Part shown: positions 16,110 through 25,114 of the stretch, piece after piece
How positions within the stretch are numbered: the first letter of the stretch is position 1
How the letters are laid out: every line of letters begins with the position of its first letter
Position numbers and translations under genes: made by a program
Assembly: GCA_041691815.1 (NCBI GenBank)
Contig: JBEPTZ010000020.1
Span: 1-46,646 of the forward strand
Origin: 70-18 sp041691815
GTDB taxonomy: Bacteria > Pseudomonadota > Alphaproteobacteria > Acetobacterales > Acetobacteraceae
Length of the DNA stretch: 46,646 nt
Direction: 5' to 3'
Notes under the pieces: model-generated
Seen by the model: the letters and a program-made list of their open reading frames with translations, nothing else
Database searches by the model: none
Told to the model about the DNA's origin: nothing

Positions 16110-16883
16110 TTGCCGCATAGCAAGCCGGTTTCGCGTGCGACGGAGAGGGAGGCGGCAACCACGCCGGCGCCCGACACGCTGCCGCTGCGCCGGCAGACCA
16201 TCGCTACCCAGATCCACGCGATCCTGCGGCGCGAGATCATCACCAACCACCTGACCCCGCATACCCGGCTCTCCGAGCAGGAGATCGCCCAGCGTTTCGC
16301 CGTCTCCCGCACCCCGGTGCGCGAGGCGTTGATCAAGCTGACCGAGGAGAAACTGGTCGAGATCTACCCGCAATACGGTTCGTTCGTGGCGCCGATCCTG
16401 CTCGGCGACGTGCTGGACAGCCAGTTCGTCCGCGAGGCGCTGGAATGTGCCGCGGTGGAGCAGGCGGCGGCGCGCATCGATGCGGCGCAGGCGGCCGGGC
16501 TGAACGCCGTGCTGGAACGGCAACGCGACTTCGCTGATGCCGACGATTACGACGGATTTTTTGCCACCGACGAGCAGATGCACGCGCTGATCATGGAAAT
16601 TGCCGGGCATCCGAATGCCTGGCGGCTGGTCGAGCAGGCGAAAACCCAGATGGACCGCGTGCGCTACCTGTCGATGCACCTGGTGCGCAAGCGGGCGACG
16701 GTGATCGCCGAGCACGCCGCGATCGTCGCGCCGCTGGCGCGCGGCAAGGCCGCCGAGGCGGTGGCGGCGATGCGCGTGCATCTGCGCGGGCTGTTCCGCT
16801 CGGTCGCGGTGTTGACCGAATCCAATGCCGGCTACTTCGCCGAGGCCGCCGGCGCGGCGCGGCCAGCGCGCGGGCGCGGATGA
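16110..16883 (+). CDS. GntR-family transcriptional regulator (FCD type)
   Basis: 257 residues. The winged helix-turn-helix spans about 29-95, with LSEQEIAQRFAVSRTPVREALIKL as the recognition region. The all-helical FCD effector domain follows, where VREALECAAVEQAA, ATDEQMHALIMEIAGH and VIAEHAAIVAPLARGKAAEA show the Asp/His metal-ligand pattern. FCD regulators commonly sense sugar acids or related carboxylates. The TTG at 16110 is used as start because GGGGGAGAG lies just upstream and no ATG occurs before the DNA-binding domain. It probably controls the dehydratase and ABC importer genes downstream and may control the divergent amidase. Confidence 0.9.
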   Translation: MPHSKPVSRATEREAATTPAPDTLPLRRQTIATQIHAILRREIITNHLTPHTRLSEQEIAQRFAVSRTPVREALIKLTEEKLVEIYPQYGSFVAPILLGDVLDSQFVREALECAAVEQAAARIDAAQAAGLNAVLERQRDFADADDYDGFFATDEQMHALIMEIAGHPNAWRLVEQAKTQMDRVRYLSMHLVRKRATVIAEHAAIVAPLARGKAAEAVAAMRVHLRGLFRSVAVLTESNAGYFAEAAGAARPARGRG

Positions 16884-16905
16884 ACGACGGGGGAACGAGG
16901 GCAGC

Positions 16906-18099
16906 ATGAAGATCACCGAAATCAAGACCTACCTGATGCAGGCCGGCGCGCCATCCGACAGCGCCTGGGCGTCCGACGGCAGCGGCCACCAGACCGGCTC
17001 GCGCAACTGGCTGTTCGTCAAGGTGCTGACCGACGAGGGCATCCACGGCGTCGGCGAATGTTCCGGCTGGCCGCGGGTGATCGAGACCGCGGTGCGCGAT
17101 CTGGCCGGCGTGCTGGTCGGCGAGGACCCGGCGCATATCGAGAAACTCTGGCAGAAGATGATGGTCGCGCAGATGGCGCATGGCGTCACCGGCGTGGTCG
17201 GCGGTGGCGCCATGGCCGGCATCGACATGGCGTTGTGGGACATCAAGGGCAAGGCGCTCGGCACCCCGGTGTGGAACCTGCTCGGCGGCCAACTGCGCGA
17301 CCGCATCCGCATCTACGCCCACGCCTCGACGCCGGAAGTGGCGCTCGACCTCCTGCGGCGCGGCATCGGCGCGGTGAAAACAGGCGGGGTGCGCGACCCG
17401 CTGCGCAAGGTGGCGGAAATCCGCGAGGCGGTGGGCGACGAGGTCGACATCATGGTCGATCTGCACGGCCCACCGTGGATGACGCCCAAGGACGCCATCG
17501 TGCTCGGGCGGGCGCTGGAGCCGTACCACCTGCTGTTCCTGGAAGACCCGGTGGCGCCGGAGAACATCGACAACCTGGCTCGCGTCGCCGACCAGGTGGC
17601 GATCCCGATCGCTGCCGGCGAACGCCTCGCCACGATCTGGGGCTGGCGGCAGATGGTGGAGCGCGAGATCGTCGACGTGATCCAGCCCGACACCGGCCGC
17701 GCCGGCGGGCTGACCCAGATGAAGAAGCTGGCCGGCATGGCCGAGGCGCATCACATCATGGTGGCACCGCATTCCGGCACGCTCGGCCCGATCGCCGAAT
17801 TTGCCGCGCTGCACCTGATGGCGGCGATCCCCAACGCGCTGATGCTGGAGCGCATCGAAGGCGACTGGGCCGGCCGTAACGAGGTGATTTCCGCCCCGCC
17901 GGTGCTGGAAAACGGCCATCTGCTGGTGCCCACCGCCCCCGGCCTCGGCGTGGAGATCAACGAGGAGGCGGTGGCCCGCTACCCCAGCCAGCGCAACGTC
18001 TCGATCGCCGCCGGCGGCTACGAGCCGGGCACCGAGGGGGAATACGTCTACGTGCAGACCCGGCTGCATCGCGCCGCCGCCTTCGGGCGGAAGCGCTGA
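16906..18099 (+). CDS. Mandelate racemase/enolase-superfamily acid-sugar dehydratase (galactonate-dehydratase-like)
   Basis: 397 residues. The N-terminal capping domain (residues 1-120) is followed by a TIM barrel carrying metal ligands Asp185 (VDLHGPPW), Glu213 (FLEDPV) and Glu239 (AGERLAT). His187 and His289 (APHSG) are the likely acid/base pair as in galactonate/gluconate dehydratases; Lys158 is a further candidate. These enzymes remove water from aldonic acids to give 2-keto-3-deoxy acids in the cytoplasm. The exact sugar acid is unknown. It lies 22 bases after the GntR gene and 60 bases before an ABC binding protein gene, which indicates one inducible unit for uptake and first catabolic step. 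Confidence 0.88.
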   Translation: MKITEIKTYLMQAGAPSDSAWASDGSGHQTGSRNWLFVKVLTDEGIHGVGECSGWPRVIETAVRDLAGVLVGEDPAHIEKLWQKMMVAQMAHGVTGVVGGGAMAGIDMALWDIKGKALGTPVWNLLGGQLRDRIRIYAHASTPEVALDLLRRGIGAVKTGGVRDPLRKVAEIREAVGDEVDIMVDLHGPPWMTPKDAIVLGRALEPYHLLFLEDPVAPENIDNLARVADQVAIPIAAGERLATIWGWRQMVEREIVDVIQPDTGRAGGLTQMKKLAGMAEAHHIMVAPHSGTLGPIAEFAALHLMAAIPNALMLERIEGDWAGRNEVISAPPVLENGHLLVPTAPGLGVEINEEAVARYPSQRNVSIAAGGYEPGTEGEYVYVQTRLHRAAAFGRKR

Positions 18100-18159
18100 T
18101 CCGGCCAACCGTCAAAGCCCTGGCCTCAGGCCCGGGAAACCAACAGAGGGAGCCAAGCC

Positions 18160-19347
18160 ATGACCGACTTCATTTCCACCCGCCGAGGGGTACTCGGCGG
18201 GGCCGCCGGCATCGCCGCACTCGGCATCACCGGCGCACGGGCGCAGGTGCCGCCGCTGCCGACCTCGCCGGTGTCGCTCAACATCGTCGATGTCGCCGGG
18301 AATCTGGCGCTCACCCAGAAGGCGATCGAGACCTACTGGCACGCCCACCCCAAGCTGATCTCGCGGATCAGCTTCGCCAAGGCGCCGGCGCCGGAACTGC
18401 CCGGCAAGCTGAAGGCGCAGCAGGCCGCCGGGCGGGTGGATATCGACGCCGTGCTGACCGGTATCGACGTGCTGTCGGCCGGCGTCGACCAGCATCTGTT
18501 GCAGACCATGCTGCCCAACTTCGCCTCCAAGCTGCCGAATCTGGACGACATCTATCTGCCCGGCGCCAAGCAGATGCAGAGCCTGGCGGCCAACCAGGGC
18601 GTCTGCATCGTGTTCTGCCCGGCCGGCCCGCTGCTGGAATACATGCCCGACCGGGTGAAGACGCCACCGAAGACCGCCGACGAACTGATGGCCTGGGCCA
18701 AGGCCAACCCCAACCGCTTCCTCTATGCCCGCCCGGCCAATTCCGGCCCCGGCCGCATCTTCATGATGGGCCTCCCCTATATCCTCGGCGACAAGGACCC
18801 CAAGGATCCGAAGAACGGCTGGGACAAGACCTGGGCCTTCCTCAAGGAATTCGGCAAATACGTCGAATACTACCCGTCCGGCACCGGCCCGACCATGAAG
18901 GAACTCGGTGATGGCTCGCGCGACATGATCCCGACCCAGATGGGCTGGGACATCAATCCCCGCGCGCTGGGCGTCGTGCCGAAGGAAGCCAAGGTGGCGG
19001 CGCTGGACGGCTTCCACTGGGTGCTCGACGGCCACTACATGTGCATCCCCAAGGGCGTCGCCCCGGCCAAGGTGGCGGTGCTGATCGACATGCTGGCCTA
19101 TCTGCTGTCCAAGCCGGCCCAGGCCACCACCTATGACGACGGCTATTTCTATCCCGGCCCGGCGGTGAAGGATGTGCCGCTATCGATGGCCCCGGCCTCC
19201 AGCCAGAAGGTCATCGAGGAATACGGCCGGCCGGAATACGCCAAGCTGATCACCGACCACCCGCAGGAACTGCCGCTGCTGCCCGACAAGCTGGTCTATG
19301 CGTTCAGCCGCTGGGACGAGCAGATCGGCGCGGCGAAGTCGAAATAG
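18160..19347 (+). CDS. ABC importer solute-binding protein, Tat-type signal
   Basis: 395 residues. The N-terminus STRRGVLGGAAGIAALG with Arg-Arg and a cut near GARAQV suggests Tat export. The mature part resembles family-1 or family-6 binding proteins of the polyamine/iron/thiamine group (NIVDVAGNLALTQKAIETYW, then VCIVFCPAGPLLEYMPDRV and PRALGVVPKEAK). It is followed by its ATPase (15 bases) and two permeases. The dehydratase upstream suggests that the ligand may be a sugar acid or related carboxylate, which would be unusual for this binding-protein class; that is inference. Confidence 0.85.
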   Translation: MTDFISTRRGVLGGAAGIAALGITGARAQVPPLPTSPVSLNIVDVAGNLALTQKAIETYWHAHPKLISRISFAKAPAPELPGKLKAQQAAGRVDIDAVLTGIDVLSAGVDQHLLQTMLPNFASKLPNLDDIYLPGAKQMQSLAANQGVCIVFCPAGPLLEYMPDRVKTPPKTADELMAWAKANPNRFLYARPANSGPGRIFMMGLPYILGDKDPKDPKNGWDKTWAFLKEFGKYVEYYPSGTGPTMKELGDGSRDMIPTQMGWDINPRALGVVPKEAKVAALDGFHWVLDGHYMCIPKGVAPAKVAVLIDMLAYLLSKPAQATTYDDGYFYPGPAVKDVPLSMAPASSQKVIEEYGRPEYAKLITDHPQELPLLPDKLVYAFSRWDEQIGAAKSK

Positions 19348-19362
19348 GCGGAACGCAGCATC

Positions 19363-20430
19363 ATGGTTTCAGCGTCGCGCGACTTCCGCCGCCTTCGGCT
19401 CGACCGGGTGTGCCGGGATTTCGGCCATCTCAACGCGTTGAAGGAGGTAACGCTCGATGTCGCGCGGGGCGAGTTCATCGCCCTGCTCGGCCCCTCGGGC
19501 TGCGGCAAGTCGACGGCGCTGAACTGCCTGGCCGGATTGCTGCCGCTGACCGACGGCAGCATCTGGCTGGACGAGGCGCGGATCGACCCGTTGAAGCCGG
19601 AGGCGCGTGGTTTTGGCATGGTGTTCCAGAACTACGCGCTGTTCCCGCATATGAGTGTCGCCCGTAATGTCGGCTTCGGCCTACGCATGCAGGGCGTCCG
19701 CGGTGCCGAGGCCGAACGCCGGGTGACCCAGGCGCTGGCGATGGTGCATCTGGCCGACCAGGCGCCGAAGCTGCCGGGCCAGCTCTCCGGCGGCCAGCAG
19801 CAGCGGGTGGCGATCGCCCGGGCGATCGTCATCGAACCGCCGCTGGTGCTGATGGACGAGCCGCTGTCCAACCTCGACGCCAAGCTGCGACTGGAAATGC
19901 GCGCCGAAATCCGCCGCATCCACGATCTGGTCGGCTCCACCACCATCTACGTCACCCACGACCAGGACGAGGCGCTGTCGCTGGCCGACCGGATCGTGGT
20001 GATGCGCGACGGCCAGGTGCGCCAGGTCGGCGCGCCGGAAGACCTCTACGCCCGCCCGGCGCATGCCGATGTCGCCGCCTTCATGGGCTTCCGCAACCAG
20101 TTGCCCGGCCAGTTGCTGCCGGGGGGTACGGTGCGGGTCAAATTCGGCACTGCCGAGATCGACGGCACCGCCGCCGGCGGGCTCGATACCACGGCGAAAA
20201 CCGCGATCATCGCCATCCGCCCGGACGACCTGACCCCGTGCTCCGACGGCCCGCTGGCCGCCACCGTGCAGGCTGCCGAATATCGCGGCCGCGACTTCTA
20301 CGGCATCGCCGCAATGGCGGATGGCACCGAGCTGTATTTCCGCGCCGACGGCCGGGTGGCGCCGGGCGAGAAACTGCTTCTCGGCGCCGACCCGGCGCGG
20401 GTGCTGGTCTATCCCGGCGGTGCCGCGTGA
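19363..20430 (+). CDS. ABC importer ATPase (PotA/FbpC type)
   Basis: 355 residues with a complete nucleotide site: Walker A GPSGCGKST, Q-loop MVFQNYALFPHMSV, signature QLSGGQQQRVAIARAI, Walker B VLMDEPLSNLDAKL, and H-loop IYVTHDQDEAL. A C-terminal TOBE-like regulatory segment begins near residue 235. It powers the two permeases encoded next and overlaps the first of them by 4 bases (GTGA). It is a useful contrast to the degenerate paralogue at 9333-10478, in which the same motifs are altered. Confidence 0.93.
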   Translation: MVSASRDFRRLRLDRVCRDFGHLNALKEVTLDVARGEFIALLGPSGCGKSTALNCLAGLLPLTDGSIWLDEARIDPLKPEARGFGMVFQNYALFPHMSVARNVGFGLRMQGVRGAEAERRVTQALAMVHLADQAPKLPGQLSGGQQQRVAIARAIVIEPPLVLMDEPLSNLDAKLRLEMRAEIRRIHDLVGSTTIYVTHDQDEALSLADRIVVMRDGQVRQVGAPEDLYARPAHADVAAFMGFRNQLPGQLLPGGTVRVKFGTAEIDGTAAGGLDTTAKTAIIAIRPDDLTPCSDGPLAATVQAAEYRGRDFYGIAAMADGTELYFRADGRVAPGEKLLLGADPARVLVYPGGAA

Positions 20431-21308
20431 ACGCCGGCACCTCGCTGCGGCTGGCGCTGGCCCGGCGCGGCATCGACGGCGTGGCGTTGCTGGTGCTGCC
20501 GGCGGCGCTGTTCGTGCTGGCGCTGTTCGTCTACCCGTTCCTCTACGGCCTGGCGCTGTCGCTGGAGCCGAAGACCGGCGGCTGGCTGGCCAACTACGCC
20601 AAGTTCTTCTCCGATCCGTTCCTCTACCAGACCATCAGCAAAACTCTGTGGCTGGCGGTGCCGTCGACGGTGCTGAACGTGCTGCTGTCGATCCCGGTGG
20701 CGATGCGGGTGCGGCTGATGCGCCGCCAGCGGGTGCTGACCACGGTGCTGGTGCTGCCGATCACGCTGGGCACCGTGCTGATCGCCGAAGGGCTGCTGCT
20801 GTATCTCGGCCCGCAGGGCTGGCTGAACCGCACGCTGCTGACCTTCGGGCTGGTCGATCACCCGATACGTCTGGTGCATAACTACTGGGGCGTGTTCCTG
20901 TCGCTGTTCATCTCCGGTTTCCCGTTCACCTTCCTGCTGACGCTGTCCTATGTCAGCGGCATCGACCCGTCGCTGGAACGCGCCGCCTCCACGCTCGGCG
21001 CCAATGCCCGCGCCCGCTTCCGCCACATCATCCTGCCGCTGCTGGCGCAGGGGCTGGCGATCAATTTCTGCCTGTCGTTCGTGCAGACCTTCTCGGTGTT
21101 CCCCTCCGCCGTGCTGCTAGGCGACCCGGCCGGCTCGACGCGGGTGATCTCGATTGCCGCCTACACCGCGGCGTTCGAGCAGTACGACTACTCGATGGCC
21201 TCGGCGATCGCGATGATCATGGGCTTCTCGCAACTGCTGGTGGTCGCCGCGGTGCTGGGCGGGCGGGTGCTGCTGTATCGCGGCCCGGCCGGGGGCGGAA
21301 AGGGATGA
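20427..21308 (+). CDS. ABC importer permease, first subunit
   Basis: 293 residues with about six membrane helices and the ATPase-contact EAA loop (ERAASTLGANARARFRHIILPLL). The GTG at 20427 overlaps the ATPase stop (GTGA) and is preferred because upstream codons in this frame are out-of-frame coding of the ATPase. It resembles PotB/CysT-type permeases of the polyamine/iron group. It overlaps the second permease by ATGA at 21305-21308, so all four transport genes are translationally linked apart from the short gap after the binding protein. Confidence 0.9.
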   Translation: MNAGTSLRLALARRGIDGVALLVLPAALFVLALFVYPFLYGLALSLEPKTGGWLANYAKFFSDPFLYQTISKTLWLAVPSTVLNVLLSIPVAMRVRLMRRQRVLTTVLVLPITLGTVLIAEGLLLYLGPQGWLNRTLLTFGLVDHPIRLVHNYWGVFLSLFISGFPFTFLLTLSYVSGIDPSLERAASTLGANARARFRHIILPLLAQGLAINFCLSFVQTFSVFPSAVLLGDPAGSTRVISIAAYTAAFEQYDYSMASAIAMIMGFSQLLVVAAVLGGRVLLYRGPAGGGKG

Positions 21309-22144
21309 GCGCGATGCAACGCGGCGAGACCGCCTCCGCCCGGCTATGGGCAATCTCGATCTGGGTGCTGGTCGGCTTCTTCGTGCTGAACCTGTTCGCG
21401 ATGATCGCCGCCGTGGTGGTCAACTCGCTGGGCACCCGCTGGTTCAACACCTGGCTGCCGCAGGGCTTCACCACCAAGTGGTATTTCTCGGCCTGGAACG
21501 AATTCCAGCTCAGTGCGGTGCTGATCACCACCTTCGAGGTGGTCGGCGCGGTGGTGATCATCTCCGGACTGCTGGGCGTGCCGGCGGCCTATGCGCTGGC
21601 GCGGCGCGATTTTTTCGGCAAGCGACTGGTGATCCTGCTGTTCCTGCTGCCGCTGCTGGTGCCGCCGATCACCTTCGGCATCCCGCTGGCCACCGTGCTC
21701 TACCAGGTGGGCTTCGCCGGCTCGATCTCCGGCGTGATCCTAGCCAACCTGGTGCCGACGGTGCCATTCGTGATCCTGGTGATGATCCCGTTCATCGAGC
21801 AGATCGACCCGCGGCTGGAGGCGGCGGCGCGGGTGTTCGGCGCCGGCACCTTCCGGCTGTTCCTGCACGTGCTGGCGCCGCTCCTCGCGCCCGGCATCCT
21901 GGCAGCCCTGCTGCTGGTGCTGGTGCGCACCATCGCGATGTTCGAACTGACCTTCTTCACCGACGGCCCGACCAGTCAGACCCTGGTGGTCGCGCTGTAC
22001 TACGCGGTCTATGCCGCAGGCGTGCGGGCCGGCCAGTCGATCGACGCCATGGCGGTGGTCTACATGGCCACCACGCTGATCTGGCTGCTGATCGCGCTGC
22101 GCTTCGTCAACCCGACCCAGATGGTCGGGCGCACCCAGCGCTAG
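21305..22144 (+). CDS. ABC importer permease, second subunit
   Basis: 279 residues with six hydrophobic segments, the EAA-type loop LEAAARVFGAGTFRLFLHVLAPLLAPG, and a PotC-like layout. It pairs with the preceding permease to form the membrane channel. The stop at 22144 ends the tight overlap series; 133 bases then precede the flavoprotein gene, which may still belong to the same transcript since no terminator was seen between them. Confidence 0.9.
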   Translation: MSAMQRGETASARLWAISIWVLVGFFVLNLFAMIAAVVVNSLGTRWFNTWLPQGFTTKWYFSAWNEFQLSAVLITTFEVVGAVVIISGLLGVPAAYALARRDFFGKRLVILLFLLPLLVPPITFGIPLATVLYQVGFAGSISGVILANLVPTVPFVILVMIPFIEQIDPRLEAAARVFGAGTFRLFLHVLAPLLAPGILAALLLVLVRTIAMFELTFFTDGPTSQTLVVALYYAVYAAGVRAGQSIDAMAVVYMATTLIWLLIALRFVNPTQMVGRTQR

Positions 22145-22277
22145 GCCCGCGGCAGCCTGTCTGCTGCCTGCGTTGACGATTCTGCCGCGCGACAATAGCG
22201 TTCCCGGCGACGCGGCTTCGATCAGAAGCCCGTTCGCCGCACGTCTGCCGTGAGGCACGCACCGGGAGACGCCGCCG

Positions 22278-23333
22278 ATGCCGTCCGACCGTCTGGCCAT
22301 CCGCATCGGCGCGCTGGCGTTGCGCAACCCGGTGATCTGCGGCTCCAACGAGGCGGTGGCGACGGCGTCCGGCATCCGCGCCGCGCTGGCCGCTGGCGCC
22401 GCCGGGGTGATCGCCAAATCGGTCAACGAGCAGCCGGCAGCCGCCGCCCAACTCGACCGCGCCGACTACGTCAAGCTGGACGCCGAAGGCCGCCCGGTGC
22501 CGTGGGACGCCGTCGGCGTGTCGCTGTTCAACCGCTCCGGCCTCGCCCAGCACGACCCGGCGACCTGGTTCGCCGAGATCGCCGACCTGGACCGGCAGGC
22601 GGCGGCGTCCGGCCAGTTCGTCGCTGCGAGCATCGTGCTGGGCGCCCACGCGGCGGCGGCGAGGCTGGCGGCAGAGGCCTGCGCCGCCGGGGTGCGGGTG
22701 TTCGAGCTGAATGTCGGCGCGCCGCATGCCAGCGAGGCGCGGCCCGGCACCATCGTGAACGAGAGCGAACCCGAGGGGCTGGCGGCACTGGTGGCCCAGG
22801 TGCGCGCCGCCACGCCCGGGATGCAGCTTTGGGTGAAGCTCACCGGCCTCTCCAGCAACCTGCCGGCGCTGAGTGCGGCGGCGATGACCGCCGGCGCCGA
22901 TGCGGTGGTGATGATGGGCCGATTCATGGCGCTGGTGCCGGATATCGACAGCTTCGCGCCGGTGCTCGGCACCTCGGCGGCTTATGGCGGCCCGTGGGCG
23001 CTGCCGATTGTCTGCCGCTTCCTGGCGATGAGCCGCCGCGCCGTCGGGCCGGCCCGGCCGCTGCTCGGCACCAACGGGGTGCGCAGCGGTGCCGACGTGC
23101 TGCGCATGGCGCTGGCCGGGGCCTCGGCGATCGAAGCCAGTTCGGTGGTCATGCAGGAGGGGTTTTCCGCGCTCACCCGCCTGGTCACCGAATTGGATGC
23201 GCTGCTGGCCGCGCGTGATCTGCGGTTCGCCGACCTGGTCGGGCGCACCGCCGACGCGCTGGAGGGCTACGGCCAGCAGCCGGCGCGGCCGGGGCATTGG
23301 CGGCAGTTCGTGCCGCCGGATGCGCGGGAATAG
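22278..23333 (+). CDS. Dihydroorotate-dehydrogenase-like flavoprotein
   Basis: 351 residues of the class-1 PyrD/PreA TIM-barrel type. FMN-binding elements are seen as NPVICGSN near the start, GVIAKSVNEQP, LWVKLTGLSSN, and LLGTNGVRSGADVLRMALAGASAIEASS near the phosphate. In true dihydroorotate dehydrogenases the ELNxSCPN loop holds the catalytic Cys/Ser; here the same place reads ELNVGAPHASEA, so the usual base is missing. It is therefore better called DHOD-like than pyrD. Its position after the sugar-acid/ABC cassette suggests a catabolic redox step. ATG 22278 follows CGGGAGACG. It is convergent with the MetX-like gene (6 bases apart). Confidence 0.75.
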   Translation: MPSDRLAIRIGALALRNPVICGSNEAVATASGIRAALAAGAAGVIAKSVNEQPAAAAQLDRADYVKLDAEGRPVPWDAVGVSLFNRSGLAQHDPATWFAEIADLDRQAAASGQFVAASIVLGAHAAAARLAAEACAAGVRVFELNVGAPHASEARPGTIVNESEPEGLAALVAQVRAATPGMQLWVKLTGLSSNLPALSAAAMTAGADAVVMMGRFMALVPDIDSFAPVLGTSAAYGGPWALPIVCRFLAMSRRAVGPARPLLGTNGVRSGADVLRMALAGASAIEASSVVMQEGFSALTRLVTELDALLAARDLRFADLVGRTADALEGYGQQPARPGHWRQFVPPDARE

Positions 23334-23339
23334 CGGCGG

Positions 23340-24359
23340 CTAATTCTCCATCCAACCGCGCACCGCGTCGCGAACGAAGGCGAACTCGGCGGGCAGGAAG
23401 GTCGGGTTGGGGTTGCCGGCGCGGTGGCCCCAGATGCTCGGGATCGGGCGCAACTCGCCGTGCTTCAGGTGCGGCAACTCAGCGGCATTGTCGGCAACGC
23501 GGAAATACAGGTCAGTGTCGCTCGGCATCAGCAGCACCCTGGCCTGGATTGCGCCCAATGCCGCCTCCAGGTCGTTGTCGTACAGCGGGTTGGCGCTGAT
23601 ATCGCCGTGCAGCCAGGTGATGATCTGCGCGTACAGATTGGCGGCGCGGCGGCCGTCATACGGCGCCTCCCAGTCGGTGCGCAGATAGGTTTCCAGGTCC
23701 GGCGCCCCGAGCACCGAGCGGTAGAGGCCGGCGCGGTAGAAATCCTGGCTGAGCGCCCAGCCGGCATAGATATGGCCGAAGGCACGCAGGCTGGCGCGCG
23801 GTTCGGCATTGAAGCGGCCGCCGCCGAGATGCTCGGGAGCTGCCTCCAGCGTGCGCAGCAGCCCCGACAGAAACACCCGGTTATGCACCGCGGTGCGGGC
23901 GCTGCCGCACAGCACGAAGGCGCGCTGCACCATCTCCGGGCACAGCGCCGCCCAGTGATAGGCCTGCTGCGCGCCCATCGAGAAGCCGTAGACGGCGGCC
24001 AGCCGGGTGATGCCCCACAGTTCTTCCAACATCCGGCGCTGCGACTGGATCAGGTCCCAGCCGGAGACCACCGCCGGATAGTCCGGCGTGTCGGCGGCAC
24101 CCGACGACAGGCCGTTGGAGAACATGTTGGGGATGACGATGAACCAGCGCGTGGGATCGAGGATGCCGTCCGGCCCGATCAGGAACTCCATCCCCGAATG
24201 CTGCGCGGTGTACGAGCACGGGTAGAGGATCACGTTGTCGCGCGCGGCGTTCAGCGTGCCGTGGGTGCGCCAGACGATGCGCGCGTTGCGGATGCTGCCG
24301 CCATGCTGCACCGGCAGGTCGCCGAGGCGGTAGCTGCCGCCCTGGGTGGGCCAATCCAT
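23340..24359 (-). CDS. MetX-like alpha/beta hydrolase (homoserine acetyltransferase family)
   Basis: 339 residues. The triad is readable: Ser127 in YGFSMGAQQ, Asp281 in MPSDTDLYF, and His312 in IWGHRAGNP. ARIVWRTHGTLN and NVILYPCSYTAQHSG belong to the N-terminal MetX-like core. The family includes homoserine/serine O-acyltransferases and plain hydrolases. The usual MetX insert with the lid and substrate arginines is not clearly conserved, so a hydrolase role is at least as likely as methionine synthesis, and metX is not used as the symbol. It lies 21 bases downstream of phaR on the same strand. Confidence 0.78.
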   Translation of the reverse strand: MDWPTQGGSYRLGDLPVQHGGSIRNARIVWRTHGTLNAARDNVILYPCSYTAQHSGMEFLIGPDGILDPTRWFIVIPNMFSNGLSSGAADTPDYPAVVSGWDLIQSQRRMLEELWGITRLAAVYGFSMGAQQAYHWAALCPEMVQRAFVLCGSARTAVHNRVFLSGLLRTLEAAPEHLGGGRFNAEPRASLRAFGHIYAGWALSQDFYRAGLYRSVLGAPDLETYLRTDWEAPYDGRRAANLYAQIITWLHGDISANPLYDNDLEAALGAIQARVLLMPSDTDLYFRVADNAAELPHLKHGELRPIPSIWGHRAGNPNPTFLPAEFAFVRDAVRGWMEN

Positions 24360-24380
24360 CCTGGATGCTCCGGGGCTGCC

Positions 24381-24980
24381 TCAGCCGTTCGATTTGGCGC
24401 GGCTGGCGGCGAGTTGCTGGCGCAGGGCTTCGACTTCGGCGCGCAACGCATCAACTTCCGGCTGGGTCGCCGGGCGGGATTCCGGCTTCGGCTCTTGCGG
24501 CAGGAACGGCGTGAACAGGCTCATCGCCCGCTCCACCATGGCGCGGTTCTGCCGGCCGACCTCTTCCAGCCCGGGCGGGAAGAACGGCCCCATGCTGCTC
24601 TGCACCGCCTTGCTGACCTGCTCCTGCTGGGCGGCGAAGGCGCCCATCGCCTGCTCCAGGTATTTCGGCACCGCCGCCTGCATCGAGTCGCCGTAAAACC
24701 CGATCAACTGGCGCAGGAAGCCGGTGGGCAGCATCGCGCGGCCCTTGCTTTCCTCCTCGACAATGATCTGGGTGAGCACCGAGCGGGTGATATCCTCGGC
24801 GGTCTTGGCGTCGTAGACCACGAAATCCCGCCCGTTGCGCACCATCTCGGCCAGCGTGTCGAGCGTGATATAGCTGGAGCTTTCGGTGTTATAAAGCCGC
24901 CGATTGGCGTATTTCTTGACGACAACGGGCGGTTTTTCGCCCTGTTGGGGTGCGGTATCGGCCGGGCCTGTCTGCGACAT
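24381..24980 (-). CDS. phaR: Polyhydroxyalkanoate synthesis repressor PhaR
   Basis: 199 residues. The N-terminal PHB-accumulation regulatory domain reads VVVKKYANRRLYNTESSSYITLDTLAEMVRNG with TRSVLTQIIVEEESKG following, nearly the family consensus. The second PHB_acc domain contains MLPTGFLRQLIGFYGDSMQ. A coiled coil closes the C-terminus (VDALRAEVEALRQQLAASR). PhaR binds both DNA and PHA granules and releases repression of phasin genes when polymer is present. GAGGGGAT stands 5 bases before ATG 24980. It diverges from the PHA-synthase-like genes at 25115, which fits joint control. Confidence 0.93.
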   Translation of the reverse strand: MSQTGPADTAPQQGEKPPVVVKKYANRRLYNTESSSYITLDTLAEMVRNGRDFVVYDAKTAEDITRSVLTQIIVEEESKGRAMLPTGFLRQLIGFYGDSMQAAVPKYLEQAMGAFAAQQEQVSKAVQSSMGPFFPPGLEEVGRQNRAMVERAMSLFTPFLPQEPKPESRPATQPEVDALRAEVEALRQQLAASRAKSNG

Positions 24981-25114
24981 ATGATCCCCTCGCGGGTATT
25001 GGACGGCCAGAGTAGCATGATGCGGCGCAGCAAAGGAATACAGTCCGGTGGCTGAGCGGCGCATTAATGGCGGGATCGCGGCGGCAGCGCCGTGCGCCGG
25101 AGGATGGATGAGGC

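Noticed and set aside
23340..24359. Naming the MetX-like gene metX
   Set aside because: The triad fits the superfamily, but residues specific for homoserine acyltransferase are not clear and no methionine genes are nearby.
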